Shown here in pieces: positions 6,752 through 15,714 of a stretch of 64,000 nt of DNA (position 1 is the first letter of the stretch; each line of letters starts with the position of its first letter). Made by a program: the position numbers and the translations under genes. The notes below the pieces were generated by a model that was not told where the DNA came from, made no database searches, and was given only the letters and a program-made list of their open reading frames with translations. Source of the DNA: Thalassoroseus pseudoceratinae. Its GTDB lineage: Bacteria > Planctomycetota > Planctomycetia > Planctomycetales > Planctomycetaceae. The stretch lies in contig NZ_JAALXT010000002.1 of assembly GCF_011634775.1 (NCBI RefSeq), forward strand, positions 620,001 to 684,000, written 5' to 3'.

Positions 6752-9477
6752 TGAAGACAATCAACATCGCTGCAACGACCGATTTTCTTGAAGAAATCTA
6801 CGGAGAACTACCAGGCAACGGCTATCTCTTGAGTGTCTGCACTCCGTCCAGCAACTTTATTCCGGCGACGTTCACCAACATCCCTGATACTGTGGAATTC
6901 ATCAATCGGACGGGTGCGGACGAAGACATCTATTTTCGCATCACAACTCTCGAGAGAATTCCCGCCAAGGGAAAACGCGGCGACAGTTCACTATCGTCGG
7001 CGTTGCCTGGGTTGTACGCCGACATCGACACCGCGTTGACGCATGGACCGAATCACCCTGCAGACGCTAGTGAGGCTTTGCAGATTCTTGAGGCGTTGCC
7101 ACTCGCACCGACGCTGGTTGTCGGAAGCTCTGGCGAGAATGGCGGTCTTCATGCTTACTGGCTTTTCCATGAACCGACCATGCTTGAAACTCCCGAAGAT
7201 CGCATCTGTGCCGAGCGATTACTTGAGGGATGGAACGATCTAATTAAGGCTGAATTTGTCAAGCGTGGATACAAGTACGAACGGCTGAAAGACCTCGCCA
7301 GGATTTTTCGTCCGCCGGGAACATACCACCAAAAGAGTGGCGGGGAAGAAGTCAGGATACTACGAGATGATCGCGATCGACGATACGAACCGAGCGACTT
7401 CGAAGAGTTTGAACCGGAAGAAGTTGCCAAGTCGCAGGTCAATGTTGATCACATCGAACTTGAAGACAATCCAGAGGCGTCGGCAAAACTCGAATTGCTG
7501 TTGAAGCAACCGAAGTTTGCGGCGGTCTGGAACCGCGAAACGGAAATTGGCGACGGCTCACAATCTGCCTACGATTGGCACTTGGCACACGTCGCTTATC
7601 GCAACAGTTTCACTGACTCCGAAACGGCTTGGCTGGTCAGCGAACATCGTCGAATTCACGATGAGGAACCACTCAAAGCCCAACGTCCGGACTACATCAA
7701 GCTGACGCTGGCTAAAGCCAAGAGTAATGTTGCGGAGCAGAAGGAACGCCAGATCGTTCTTTCACATCAGGAACACAAGGTCAACGACAAGGCGGTTGAA
7801 CTGCTCGCAAAGGATTCGAGTATCTACCAACGGGCCGGTCAACTCGTTACTGTGACGACGGCAGTTGAACCGAACGGAACGGTCGCTGTTCCTCAGATTG
7901 CACCTCTATCGATTGCCAGCGTTCGGGAGTGTCTTTCCCGTCAATGCGACTTCATGACGATCGTGAAGAATCAAGACGGCAGCCAGGAGTTGCGACCGGC
8001 ACACCCACCACAATGGTGTTCGCAGGCGATTCGTGATCGAGGGCAATATCCGCAAAGTGTGCGACCGCTCAGGGCGATTGTTGAACACGCGATTTTGAAA
8101 CCCGACGGATCGATCCTGACGCAACCCGGATATGACGCAGCGACGGGGTTGTATCTTCATGACGGTGCAATCCGGGTTTCAGTTCCCAGCAATCCGACTC
8201 GAGCACAAGCTCTCGCTGCAAGAGACATGCTTTCGGAATTGACGACTGATTTCCCATTTGCGACCGACGCGCATAGGGCGGCGTGGTTCGCGTTCCTGCT
8301 CACCGTGTTGGCCCGCATGGCTTACGATGGACCGTCTCCGCTATTTCTGATCGACGCGAACACGCCGGGCGTCGGGAAAAGCTTGTTGGCCGAACTGGTG
8401 AGCATCATTTGCTACGGCCGCAGTGCTGCCCGCATGAGCAACCCGAAAGACAATGAAGAATGCCGCAAACAGATTACAACGGCGGCGATGTGGTGCACGA
8501 TGTTTGTTCTGTTGGACAACATCAGCGGCAAACTGGGGTGTGCCAGTCTTGATGCGGCCTTAACGTCAACGATTTGGCAAGACCGAGTTCTCGGCCGAAA
8601 CGAGCAGATCAAGCTTCCGCTCTATATGACATGGTGTGCCAGCGGGAACAATGTTGCTCTTGAGGCTGACACATCCCGGCGAACCGCTCACATCCGACTG
8701 CAGGCTAATTGTGAGAAGCCAGAGGAACGCCAAGGGTTCAAACATCCCGACATCAGGCGTTATGCCCGCGAAAACCGGGGGCGGCTGTTGTCCGCGGCAC
8801 TCACGATTCTGCGGGCGTATCAAGTTGCTGGCAAGCCAGACATGAAGCTTCCGCCGTGGGGATCATTTGAGGGTTGGTCAGAAACCGTCCGCAATGCAGT
8901 CGTGTGGGTTGGTTTGACCGATCCCGGCAAAACTCGGCAAGAACTTTCCGAATCCGTTGATACCGAAGTGATGGCCTTGCGGGAACTCTTGGAAGCATGG
9001 AGCGAGGCTAAACACCACATCCCTGCGGACGGTGTGCGGTTGGCAGAGCTACTACGCAAACTCGATCCATCTTTTTGGGAGCCAAAATTCAAATTGCCAG
9101 TCGACCTGGAACGGCTACACGATGCTATCTGTGAATTCGCACCTGGGAAGTCTGGTGGATTACCTACACCGCGAGTTCTCGGTTATCGACTTCGGGGCGT
9201 TCGGCGGCGAATCGTTAACGGTTGTTGCCTCGACTGTGAAACCGACCGTCAGAAGACGGCAGTCTGGCGATTGGTCGAGACCCAAGAGAATGTTCACCCG
9301 CAATCACCTGCGGAGCCACAGAAAACGCAGGTGATGAAGGGCATTGAAGGTGATGAAAACCCCCACAATACACAAGGCATAAGGCGTGACAACGGAATCC
9401 ATATCAGTAATGGGGCGAAACATCCCCTGCAATCACCCGCATCACCTGCAGCGGAGGCCGTGAGATGGGAGCGGTAA
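6751..9477 (+). CDS. RepB-type primase / helicase-like replication protein of mobile element
   Basis: A 908-residue protein that probably initiates replication of the element. The N-terminal part has the RepB/primase pattern: an acidic LYADIDTAL strand, the GGLHAYWLF motif near residue 130, and LKDLARIFRPPGTYHQKSGG near 185. The second half carries a P-loop-like DANTPGVGKSLLAEL around residue 540, followed by MFVLLDNISG as Walker B and a late sensor-like region, as in phage and ICE primase-helicases. The C-terminal 60 residues are Gln/His/Pro-rich and look disordered. The GTG at 6751, with GGAGG upstream and one-base overlap with the prior stop, is preferred over 6736. The gene supports an independently replicating or integrative element. 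Confidence 0.8.
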   Translation: MKTINIAATTDFLEEIYGELPGNGYLLSVCTPSSNFIPATFTNIPDTVEFINRTGADEDIYFRITTLERIPAKGKRGDSSLSSALPGLYADIDTALTHGPNHPADASEALQILEALPLAPTLVVGSSGENGGLHAYWLFHEPTMLETPEDRICAERLLEGWNDLIKAEFVKRGYKYERLKDLARIFRPPGTYHQKSGGEEVRILRDDRDRRYEPSDFEEFEPEEVAKSQVNVDHIELEDNPEASAKLELLLKQPKFAAVWNRETEIGDGSQSAYDWHLAHVAYRNSFTDSETAWLVSEHRRIHDEEPLKAQRPDYIKLTLAKAKSNVAEQKERQIVLSHQEHKVNDKAVELLAKDSSIYQRAGQLVTVTTAVEPNGTVAVPQIAPLSIASVRECLSRQCDFMTIVKNQDGSQELRPAHPPQWCSQAIRDRGQYPQSVRPLRAIVEHAILKPDGSILTQPGYDAATGLYLHDGAIRVSVPSNPTRAQALAARDMLSELTTDFPFATDAHRAAWFAFLLTVLARMAYDGPSPLFLIDANTPGVGKSLLAELVSIICYGRSAARMSNPKDNEECRKQITTAAMWCTMFVLLDNISGKLGCASLDAALTSTIWQDRVLGRNEQIKLPLYMTWCASGNNVALEADTSRRTAHIRLQANCEKPEERQGFKHPDIRRYARENRGRLLSAALTILRAYQVAGKPDMKLPPWGSFEGWSETVRNAVVWVGLTDPGKTRQELSESVDTEVMALRELLEAWSEAKHHIPADGVRLAELLRKLDPSFWEPKFKLPVDLERLHDAICEFAPGKSGGLPTPRVLGYRLRGVRRRIVNGCCLDCETDRQKTAVWRLVETQENVHPQSPAEPQKTQVMKGIEGDENPHNTQGIRRDNGIHISNGAKHPLQSPASPAAEAVRWER

Positions 9478-9728
9478 CATTACTGGCCAAAGCCATGCGT
9501 GTAGGACTAACTGTGGGTGTCGAGGGCGAGCGGTTGGTCGTACAAGGGCCAAAGTCAGCCGAGGCAGTCGCAATCGAATTGCTAGATAACAAGCCCGCAA
9601 TTGTGGAACTACTCACCCCCGATGTGGAAGAAGACTTGGCGGAACGGATCGCCATTATGGTCGTCGACGGTGGGCTATCTCCTGACGAAGCAGAACGATT
9701 GGCAAGAAGGGACTTTTTCAATGACTGA
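9465..9728 (+). CDS. TubC_N-like small docking-domain protein
   Basis: An 87-residue protein whose first 50 residues match the TubC N-terminal docking pattern: LLAKAMRVGLTVGVEGERLVVQGP, then a helix with AIELLDNKPAIVELL. The family is best known for protein-protein docking in NRPS/PKS lines, but stand-alone copies are common beside replication genes of mobile elements. It overlaps the primase gene end by 13 bases and the next gene by ATGA, so it is part of the replication operon. Here it may dock on the primase; that is inference. Confidence 0.7.
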   Translation: MGAVTLLAKAMRVGLTVGVEGERLVVQGPKSAEAVAIELLDNKPAIVELLTPDVEEDLAERIAIMVVDGGLSPDEAERLARRDFFND

Positions 9729-9994
9729 ACCCAATTTCGAATTCAATCACCCGTGGTACACCGGCCGCCTGCAGCAAGACATCGCAGCATTGCCCGAGGA
9801 TGGTCAACACGCGATCGCCGTCGCAATTATGAACGGCTGTGCGTATCTCGCCCAATCGATCGACAACTCCGTCGGCCAGGGGCAAAACTGAAAACAGCGT
9901 GGCCGAATCGCTCGACAAGGTCCGAGCAGCTCTTTTCAACCGCGTGTCCGCGTTAGAATCGCTCGGATTGTTTCTTCAGGATTTGAAAGAATGA
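9721..9994 (+). pseudogene. Small gene, probably frameshifted at a G run
   Basis: The ATG at 9721 overlaps the previous stop (ATGA) and the frame gives 56 residues to TGA at 9889-9891. The +1 frame then reads GKTENSVAESLDKVRAALFN and on to ...LGLFLQDLKE*, ending at 9994 in an ATGA overlap with the next gene. Removing one G from the GGGG at 9879-9882 would join them into one 90-residue helical protein. Alternatively, a separate 31-codon gene starts at the GTG of 9899. The coding quality of both halves supports translation, but no function can be assigned. Confidence 0.5.
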
Positions 9995-10185
9995 GTAAGC
10001 GACGAGTCTTTGAAATCCGCTTGTCGGGCAGCGACAGCAATGTATCGGTCATCCAGCGGCTCCGGTCAGCGTTGAAATTATTACTGCGGGCTTTTTCCCT
10101 GCGGTGTACCCATTGCCGCGAGGTTCTGGAAAAAGGGGCCGAGCCAGAATCGGTTTCGGAAAAAGTCCGGTCAAGCGGGTCGTGA
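9991..10185 (+). CDS. Small hypothetical protein of the element
   Basis: A 64-residue basic protein (pattern RLRSALKLLLRAFSLRCTHCRE) of unknown function. The start overlaps the previous stop by ATGA. A CxxC pair (CTHC) near residue 39 could bind metal, but one pair alone is not diagnostic. The region 10186-10372 that follows contains only a 16-codon GTG frame with GGAGG upstream at about 10212, which I do not call a gene. Confidence 0.55.
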   Translation: MSKRRVFEIRLSGSDSNVSVIQRLRSALKLLLRAFSLRCTHCREVLEKGAEPESVSEKVRSSGS

Positions 10186-10372
10186 AGCCGGTTTGGGGTT
10201 CGCACGTGTGGAGGTGCCGCGTGGCTAATACTGAGTGCGGCCAAACGAACGGCCGACAAGCTCATCCATAGCGTTGGGGGTGAATATCGCAAGCAGCCCG
10301 TGGGGACTGCGGCGGTTCAAGGTTGTGGCGTGGGTCAAGATTAGGTAGCAATGACTTTTCCGGGGGTAACAA

Positions 10373-11983
10373 ATGGCGAGCGTTTTCAAGCAGACATACA
10401 AAAGCGGCGGCAAAACGAAAAAGTACTCGAACTGGTCCGTCAAGTTCCGCGACCACAGCGGAGCGTTTCGCAAGGTGTCAGGCTTCACCGATAAAGCACT
10501 GTCGCAGGAACTCGGGCGTAAGCTCGAACGCCTGGCTCAGTTCGTCGCGATGCACCAACCGCCGGACGCTGAGATATCGGGCTGGCTGCAAACGATCGAC
10601 GGTAATCTGAAATCGAAACTCGCCAAATGGGGGATGCTCGATCCGCGGGCCGTGGCGGAAGCGAAGCCGTTGTCGGCTCACATCGACGAATTCCGGCGAT
10701 ACCTCAACGCCAAGGACAATACAAGTGATCACGTGAAGCTGACCGCATCGCGGTTGCGAAAGGCGTTCGACGGCTGCAAGTTCGTGTTTCCTTCCGAATT
10801 GTCCGCGGACAAACTGTATAGCTGGCTGAAAGAGCAACGGACCGACGGCAATCTCTCTGTTCGAACCTCGAATGATTACCTTCGTTGTGCCAAGGCGTTC
10901 GCTAAGTGGATGGTGGCGAACAACCGAATGCAATTGAACGTGTTCGCCCATCTGGAAGGCGGCAACGTCGAAACCGATCGCAAACTTGTCCGCCGGGCGT
11001 TGTCGCTGGAAGACTTCGGACGACTGATTCAAGCCGCCAGAAACAGTCAGCAAGTTCATCGTGGCTTGTCCGGTGACGATCGGGCGATGTTGTATCTGAT
11101 GGCTGGACGCACCGGCTTACGGGCTCAGGAACTCGCCAGCTTGACTTGTGGGCATCTCGATCTGAATTCGACACCAGCCACTGTCAGGATTGATGCTGGC
11201 GACGAAAAAGCACGTCGGGGGGCAGTCCTCCCCTTGGTTGATGACATTGCGGTTGAAATCACAAACTGGCTTTCGTACCGCGAACTAAATACCGTCTCCA
11301 TTGGTGGAGCGCGAGCGGAAAAGCTTTGGCCGGGCAAATGGTTCAACAGTTGCTCGAAGATGCTTCGACGCGATCTGGAAGCGGCTCGAACTGCTTGGAT
11401 TGCAGAAGCCCATGACGACGCGGAACACGAGCGGCGAAAACAATCCGACCGATTGCAGTTTGTTGATGCCGACGGACTGCAATTTGACTTCCACGCTTTG
11501 CGGTCGCAGTTCATTACCGACCTTGGCCGGGCCGGTGTGAGTCTTCAGGACGCCCAGCGGCTCGCCCGGCATTCGGACCCAAAGTTGACCGCAAGTGTCT
11601 ACACGAAGCTCTCGGTGTCCGATTTGGGTCAGTCAGTCAACAAGCTTCCGAAGGTCCCAACGTCACCAAGACCGCTTGCGGCAACCGGCACAACGGACTC
11701 GGTTCCCCGGCCTACCAATCGTGAGACCACCAGTAGGACCAAACCGGGTGCCGAACAATGCCGCTCTGTGCCGAAAACAGACAGCTTTGCGGGTTCGGAA
11801 AAACCAGGCGACCCGGATGCGGCTGGCAACGAAAAACCCCGTAAGCCGTTAGGCTCACAGGGGTTCGAGTCAAAAACAAGCGGAGAGAGCGGGATTCGAA
11901 CCCGCGGTCCGGGTAAACCCGAACACCGGATTAGCAATCCGGCCCATTCGGCCACTCTGGCATCTCTCCGGGTCGGGCGATAA
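10373..11983 (+). CDS. int: Tyrosine-family site-specific integrase reading through tRNA-Ser
   Basis: This is a phage-type integrase that recombines the element at the tRNA-Ser next to it. The catalytic set is visible: Arg in GRTGLRAQE near residue 247, HALRSQF near 374, LARHSD near 399 and the tyrosine in ASVYTKL near 410. The N-terminal half has SAM-like core-binding sequence (LRKAFDGCKFVFPSE, then the DYLRCAKAFAKWM region). About 125 residues follow the tyrosine, a long Pro/Thr/Lys-rich tail. Its last 30 or so codons are the antisense strand of the tRNA gene (SGESGIRTRGP...), so the C-terminus depends on the integrated state. GGGGG precedes the ATG at 10373. Confidence 0.92.
   Translation: MASVFKQTYKSGGKTKKYSNWSVKFRDHSGAFRKVSGFTDKALSQELGRKLERLAQFVAMHQPPDAEISGWLQTIDGNLKSKLAKWGMLDPRAVAEAKPLSAHIDEFRRYLNAKDNTSDHVKLTASRLRKAFDGCKFVFPSELSADKLYSWLKEQRTDGNLSVRTSNDYLRCAKAFAKWMVANNRMQLNVFAHLEGGNVETDRKLVRRALSLEDFGRLIQAARNSQQVHRGLSGDDRAMLYLMAGRTGLRAQELASLTCGHLDLNSTPATVRIDAGDEKARRGAVLPLVDDIAVEITNWLSYRELNTVSIGGARAEKLWPGKWFNSCSKMLRRDLEAARTAWIAEAHDDAEHERRKQSDRLQFVDADGLQFDFHALRSQFITDLGRAGVSLQDAQRLARHSDPKLTASVYTKLSVSDLGQSVNKLPKVPTSPRPLAATGTTDSVPRPTNRETTSRTKPGAEQCRSVPKTDSFAGSEKPGDPDAAGNEKPRKPLGSQGFESKTSGESGIRTRGPGKPEHRISNPAHSATLASLRVGR
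11832..11865 (-). terminator. Intrinsic terminator of tRNA-Ser
   Basis: On the minus strand AACCCC and GTGAGCC pair with GGCTTAC and GGGGTT around a TAAC loop, with one bulge and one G-T pair, followed by a T-run (11832-11836 complement). It lies about 16 bases after the tRNA 3' end. It is on the element side of the attachment site and also codes for part of the integrase tail on the plus strand. Confidence 0.85.
11881..11969 (-). tRNA. tRNA-Ser(GCT), probable attachment site
   Basis: An 89-base class II tRNA on the minus strand. The acceptor arm GGAGAGA (from 11969) pairs with TCTCTCC (to 11882) and has discriminator G. The anticodon loop TTGCTAA lies in a GGA/TCC stem, giving anticodon GCT. 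A long variable arm (GTGTTCGGGTTTACCCGG region) and a GGTTCGAATCC T-arm are present. CCA is not encoded. The integrase gene abuts and overlaps the 3' end, as is typical of tRNA-targeting elements. Confidence 0.95.
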
Positions 11984-12285
11984 TACTGACTTGCGGCAAG
12001 CGGGTCAAGCTGACGGAAAGGCTGGTGCCATGATTCCTACGATTATCTCCGATGCGGGTCAGCGGCGAATTGTTTTATCACGATTTCGCGTTGTTCTTCG
12101 CAGGTTTTTGTGGGGTTGAGCCCGGGAACTCGGGCCTGATTTGTGTCGAGCATCGCCACCAAAGACCACTATGTGGTTAATTCGGGCAAGACTTACGGAG
12201 AAGTCTTGGAACGGCGAAACCGAAGTCCTGCCGAAACAAGGGTCCTGCGGACGAACGAACCCTTGTAGTGACGATGTTTGACCAA
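11970..12285 (+). other. Intergenic region upstream of tRNA-Ser
   Basis: About 315 bases between the tRNA 5' end and the end of the DUF1571 gene. The tRNA promoter must lie here on the minus strand. I see no gene, repeat or clear terminator. Confidence 0.5.
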
Positions 12286-13155
12286 CTAGAAACTGTATTT
12301 GGGATTACGACTGTCGAAGTCTGCTTCGGTGAAACCGGGGTTGGGAACGATGTCCCAGAATGTGTATTCTTCGACGAGCGGGGGCGTGGCATCCGGACGG
12401 GATGGAAAATCGTACTGCTCGATCCGCACCGGAAGTTGAGTCGCTTTATCAATGAACAAGCGAGTCAGGTAGTACGGAAATTCACGGCGGCGGATTGGAT
12501 GATAGGTCTCGATGACCTGGCAATCCATTTCCTGAAGTTTCGCGCTGGGATAATACTGTGAGACGGTTTCCTCGGCGGCGAATCGAGCTTCGGACTCCCA
12601 CTGCTTGATCACCGCTTGCAGCACATGGGCCATGCCGAATTTGGTAATTGGCTGTCGGCTTTCAGAAAGAGCTTGCGAACTTTCTGGCTTGAGCATCACG
12701 GTTCCGACCAGGGCAGCAAGACCTCGTTTTTCACGAGCGAGCAGTTTGCCGTCGTGTCGCCCTTCCACGTACAACACTTCCCGGCCGACGTGTTCGCCTT
12801 CGAATCGCATATACACACTGTGCGGTTGAGCCCGGAATTTGACGGCTGCCTGATGGTGATAGATTCGGCCTTTCACTTCGTCGCGGTTGGCAAATCGGCA
12901 GGCGTACTCATCGAGGTTCTCCACCGCCACACGGGATCGCTTAGCGAGTCGGAGGGGAGCCGTGAGTGGATGCGTTTCCACCGGACTTTTCGTCGCGGCC
13001 GTCTGAACCACACCGCGATCCACGACGAGCATCGGAGACTTGTCTTGGGCATCGAGTTGATCGACTCCATGACTCCAACCGAACCAAACCGCCGTCGCGG
13101 CAAGAACGAATAGACCAACAATTGCAGAGCGACGCAAATTTTTCCAAGTGTTCAC
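12286..13155 (-). CDS. DUF1571-domain membrane-anchored protein
   Basis: A 289-residue protein with an N-terminal membrane anchor or uncleaved signal (AIVGLFVLAATAVWFGW at about residues 12-28). A DUF1571 domain follows, seen in YACRFANRDEVKGRIYHHQ, VYMRFEGEHVGREVLYVEG, and the end segment FPYYLTRLFIDKATQLPVRIEQYDFP. DUF1571 is widespread in planctomycetes and resembles lipoprotein-carrier-like shells, but its function is unknown. The GTG start at 13155 is chosen because it leads directly into the basic-hydrophobic anchor and has GGGAG upstream; the frame is open to 13356 without coding character. It is transcribed divergently from the next gene. Confidence 0.85.
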   Translation of the reverse strand: MNTWKNLRRSAIVGLFVLAATAVWFGWSHGVDQLDAQDKSPMLVVDRGVVQTAATKSPVETHPLTAPLRLAKRSRVAVENLDEYACRFANRDEVKGRIYHHQAAVKFRAQPHSVYMRFEGEHVGREVLYVEGRHDGKLLAREKRGLAALVGTVMLKPESSQALSESRQPITKFGMAHVLQAVIKQWESEARFAAEETVSQYYPSAKLQEMDCQVIETYHPIRRREFPYYLTRLFIDKATQLPVRIEQYDFPSRPDATPPLVEEYTFWDIVPNPGFTEADFDSRNPKYSF

Positions 13156-13469
13156 CGACCGACTCCCTTTTTGCGGCTGCGTTGTGCAATATCTGCCGAT
13201 TCCATTGTAAAGATTACCAGAATCGGGCCGCGGTGAGCAGGATTTTCCTCCTGTCCTGCTTCGAAGACCGCAACACTGGGCCGTCCAAGGCACATTTGAT
13301 GCCATGATCGTGATTTTTTCCATTCCGGCATGAAAACTGCCTGAGTGAACCATCATCGGGACGATTCACTGGGGGGACAGGTCGACCCGTTTCGAAAATC
13401 AGTAGTCGATGTCAGGTGAGTGACATCCCAATCGCATACCATCGCGGTCCGACAAGGAGGTCCCCGCTT
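13156..13469 (+). other. Divergent intergenic region
   Basis: About 310 bases between the DUF1571 gene (minus) and the anchored Pro/Ser-rich protein gene (plus). It should carry both promoters. The only element I can name is the AAGGAGG ribosome-binding site at about 13454-13460, ten bases before the ATG at 13470. Confidence 0.5.
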
Positions 13470-14627
13470 ATGAATTCAGTCGCCAATGGGTTGACGGCAA
13501 CCCTGCTCATGTTTGTGCCACTTCTGGCGGTTCCGTTTTTGGCCGCGTTTGGTGTTTCGATGCCGACGCAGGACATCGCTGCCGGTGCGGTTGATCTCGA
13601 AACACTGGATTTCGCGCCAGAGCTTCCCGAACCCGGCGCCGGTCATTCCGCAACCGCCCGCCGTACCCCGGAAGACTTATTCGCCCCACTCGACAACGCT
13701 CAACCGGCGGGGAACACGCTGCCTCCGGCCTCGTCCAACGACAACCCGTCCAATGGGAGTCCCGTAGCGATGGCGCATCCACTTAGCTTGCCCTCCTTCG
13801 AACCGCCTGCGGACAATTCGCCTCCGTCGAGTGAACGTGCGGATGCCGATTCCGAGCCCACGTCGCTGATGGTCAATACACCGGCACATCAACCGAAGCA
13901 AAACCGTTGGGAGAACCCCTTCGAAGATTCACCCGCGTTCGGAGCCTCCACGCCGTCGGAATCAATTACCCGACATCAAGAGGCATCTGAGCAGCCGTCA
14001 TCGGGATTCCCAAAGGACTTAGCCGATTCTCGTCCGCTGTCGAACGAGAGCCCGAGTCGCAATCCGGCGTCGCCTCGATCCGCCAATCCATTTGAATGGA
14101 ACGCCGATCTCGCCGAGTCTGCCAACACTGCTTCGGATGGAAACTCGGGATCACCGTCTGTCGATGATTCCGTCTTCGGTCCACCATCGTCCTCGAATTC
14201 CATGGGGGAGTTGGCCGTGAACGATGAAAGCCCGTCGACCGATCGCACACTCTTTGGACCACCGGGAACGCCGGATCGTCGGGTGAATGTGCCCGATCCC
14301 CAACGATCACGCCCTCGCGAACCGGAGTTCTCCTCCAACGATGGTTGGGAATCCGAAGCTCCAAGCAGGTCACGAACGCCGTCGAATCCGGTTTCAGCTT
14401 CGAAACCCAAGACCTGGATGGCGGCCGACAAACGGCTTCGCGAGTTGAACATCAAATACAAGATTGTTCCCGACCAGAACGATCGACTGTTTCACCTGCG
14501 TTGCGTTTGGACGTCGCCGAACAATCCCCGTGTCACCCGGAACTTTGAAGCCTCCGGGCGTCAACCGCTGGAAGCCGCGTGGGGTGTGCTCGCTCAAGTC
14601 GAGGAATGGCACGCGAAAAATCAGTGA
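13470..14627 (+). CDS. Membrane-anchored Pro/Ser-rich protein, unknown function
   Basis: A 385-residue protein with an N-terminal membrane segment (LTATLLMFVPLLAVPFLAAFGV). A linker of about 270 residues, rich in Pro, Ser, Asn and Asp, follows and is probably disordered. A compact C-terminal domain of about 70 residues closes the protein (MAADKRLRELNIKYKIVPDQ, then LFHLRCVWTSPNN and LEAAWGVLAQVEEWH). I do not recognise the C-terminal domain. The ATG at 13470 has a perfect AAGGAGG. The layout suggests a small domain held away from the membrane by a flexible stalk. Confidence 0.75.
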   Translation: MNSVANGLTATLLMFVPLLAVPFLAAFGVSMPTQDIAAGAVDLETLDFAPELPEPGAGHSATARRTPEDLFAPLDNAQPAGNTLPPASSNDNPSNGSPVAMAHPLSLPSFEPPADNSPPSSERADADSEPTSLMVNTPAHQPKQNRWENPFEDSPAFGASTPSESITRHQEASEQPSSGFPKDLADSRPLSNESPSRNPASPRSANPFEWNADLAESANTASDGNSGSPSVDDSVFGPPSSSNSMGELAVNDESPSTDRTLFGPPGTPDRRVNVPDPQRSRPREPEFSSNDGWESEAPSRSRTPSNPVSASKPKTWMAADKRLRELNIKYKIVPDQNDRLFHLRCVWTSPNNPRVTRNFEASGRQPLEAAWGVLAQVEEWHAKNQ

Positions 14628-14727
14628 CCCATCGGCTGAGGCAATTTTCAGCCTCGACGAACTCCTCGCCCGATCCAAATGCTAGGTTACGCACTGTTTG
14701 CTTAGCCTACAATATCGATAGCCTGAT

Positions 14728-15561
14728 ATGTTCGATTACCCGACACACGCAGCCCCTTGGCACCGCTCTGGTGACTGGTCGCAACGTCATCGCGTTGATG
14801 ACGCTTGCACGCATTGGCTGGGAACAGCAACCAAGTCACCGACGAAGCAACGTCCGGAACCGGGGGCTGGTGACGGAGTCCGGTCGGAGAAACTTGGTCG
14901 ACTCGAAGCGGCGTTGTTCGTTGCCGACGGTGCATTGTCCGTGCGACGACTCACGCAAGTCGCCACCCTAGCCGACGCCGCTGAAGCGAAACGGTTGCTA
15001 GACGAACTCAATGAACTCTACGACACATCGGGTTCGTCGTTTCGAATCGAACGTGTCGCGAGCGGGTTCCAACTTCTCACGCGACCGGCTTACAGCAATT
15101 GGCTGCGACGTGTACACGAGCGACAATCGGAACTGAAACTCTCACCGCCCGCGATGGAAACGCTCACTATCATTGCCTACCGTCAACCCGTCACACGGGC
15201 CGATGTCGAGGCCGTTCGCGGTGTGCAGTCGGCGGAGATGATCAAGCAGCTCATGGAACGGGGTTTGGTTCGCATTTGTGGCGAAGAAGACACGCTCGGT
15301 CGTCCGTATCTGTACGATACAACTCGGCAGTTCCTCGAAGTCTTCGGTCTGCGTTCGCTTGATGACTTGCCAATGGCCGACCGCTTGAGACGCAAGAAAG
15401 AAGAACCGCCCCCTCCCACGGAAGAGACATCCGAGGACGGGGAATCCGCTGAAAACACCGAAGAACCCCAAGGCGAACACTCCGACGGGGAAGATGCGCC
15501 GGGTGAGGAATCATCCGACGAAGCCGAACCTGTCGTCGCAGAGGAATCGCAGTCAGAGTGA
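14728..15561 (+). CDS. scpB: Segregation and condensation protein B
   Basis: This is the ScpB subunit of the SMC-ScpA-ScpB condensin, which compacts and segregates chromosomes. After a poorly conserved 50-residue leader come the first winged helix ([20 protein letters not shown]) and the second ([20 protein letters not shown]...[19 protein letters not shown]), with the highly conserved IAYRQPVTR motif near residue 150. The C-terminal 60 residues are acidic, Glu/Pro/Ser-rich and probably disordered; acidic tails are usual in ScpB. No scpA is adjacent. A strong terminator follows. Confidence 0.93.
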   Translation: MFDYPTHAAPWHRSGDWSQRHRVDDACTHWLGTATKSPTKQRPEPGAGDGVRSEKLGRLEAALFVADGALSVRRLTQVATLADAAEAKRLLDELNELYDTSGSSFRIERVASGFQLLTRPAYSNWLRRVHERQSELKLSPPAMETLTIIAYRQPVTRADVEAVRGVQSAEMIKQLMERGLVRICGEEDTLGRPYLYDTTRQFLEVFGLRSLDDLPMADRLRRKKEEPPPPTEETSEDGESAENTEEPQGEHSDGEDAPGEESSDEAEPVVAEESQSE

Positions 15562-15582
15562 GTCAATTAACGTGGATTTTCC

Positions 15583-15619
15583 AAGCGTGTCGAAGACTTT
15601 TCATCGACACGCTTTTTTT
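15583..15619 (+). terminator. Intrinsic terminator after scpB
   Basis: An 11-base stem, AAGCGTGTCGA with TCGACACGCTT, encloses a ten-base loop and is followed by seven T residues. It lies 22 bases after the scpB stop. Confidence 0.9.
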
Positions 15620-15714
15620 GTGTCCCTCGGACTTGTGGAATCGCGGCCACGAGTCGGACAATCCGAATTGACGAAACACCGAAGTGCTCCAACCATCTTG
15701 GAAACGGTCACAGG

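Noticed and set aside
1-11880. Left attachment repeat of the element
   Set aside because: I searched by eye for a copy of the tRNA 3' sequence (such as the GGGATTCGAACCC box) and did not find one, so the left end is probably outside the window.
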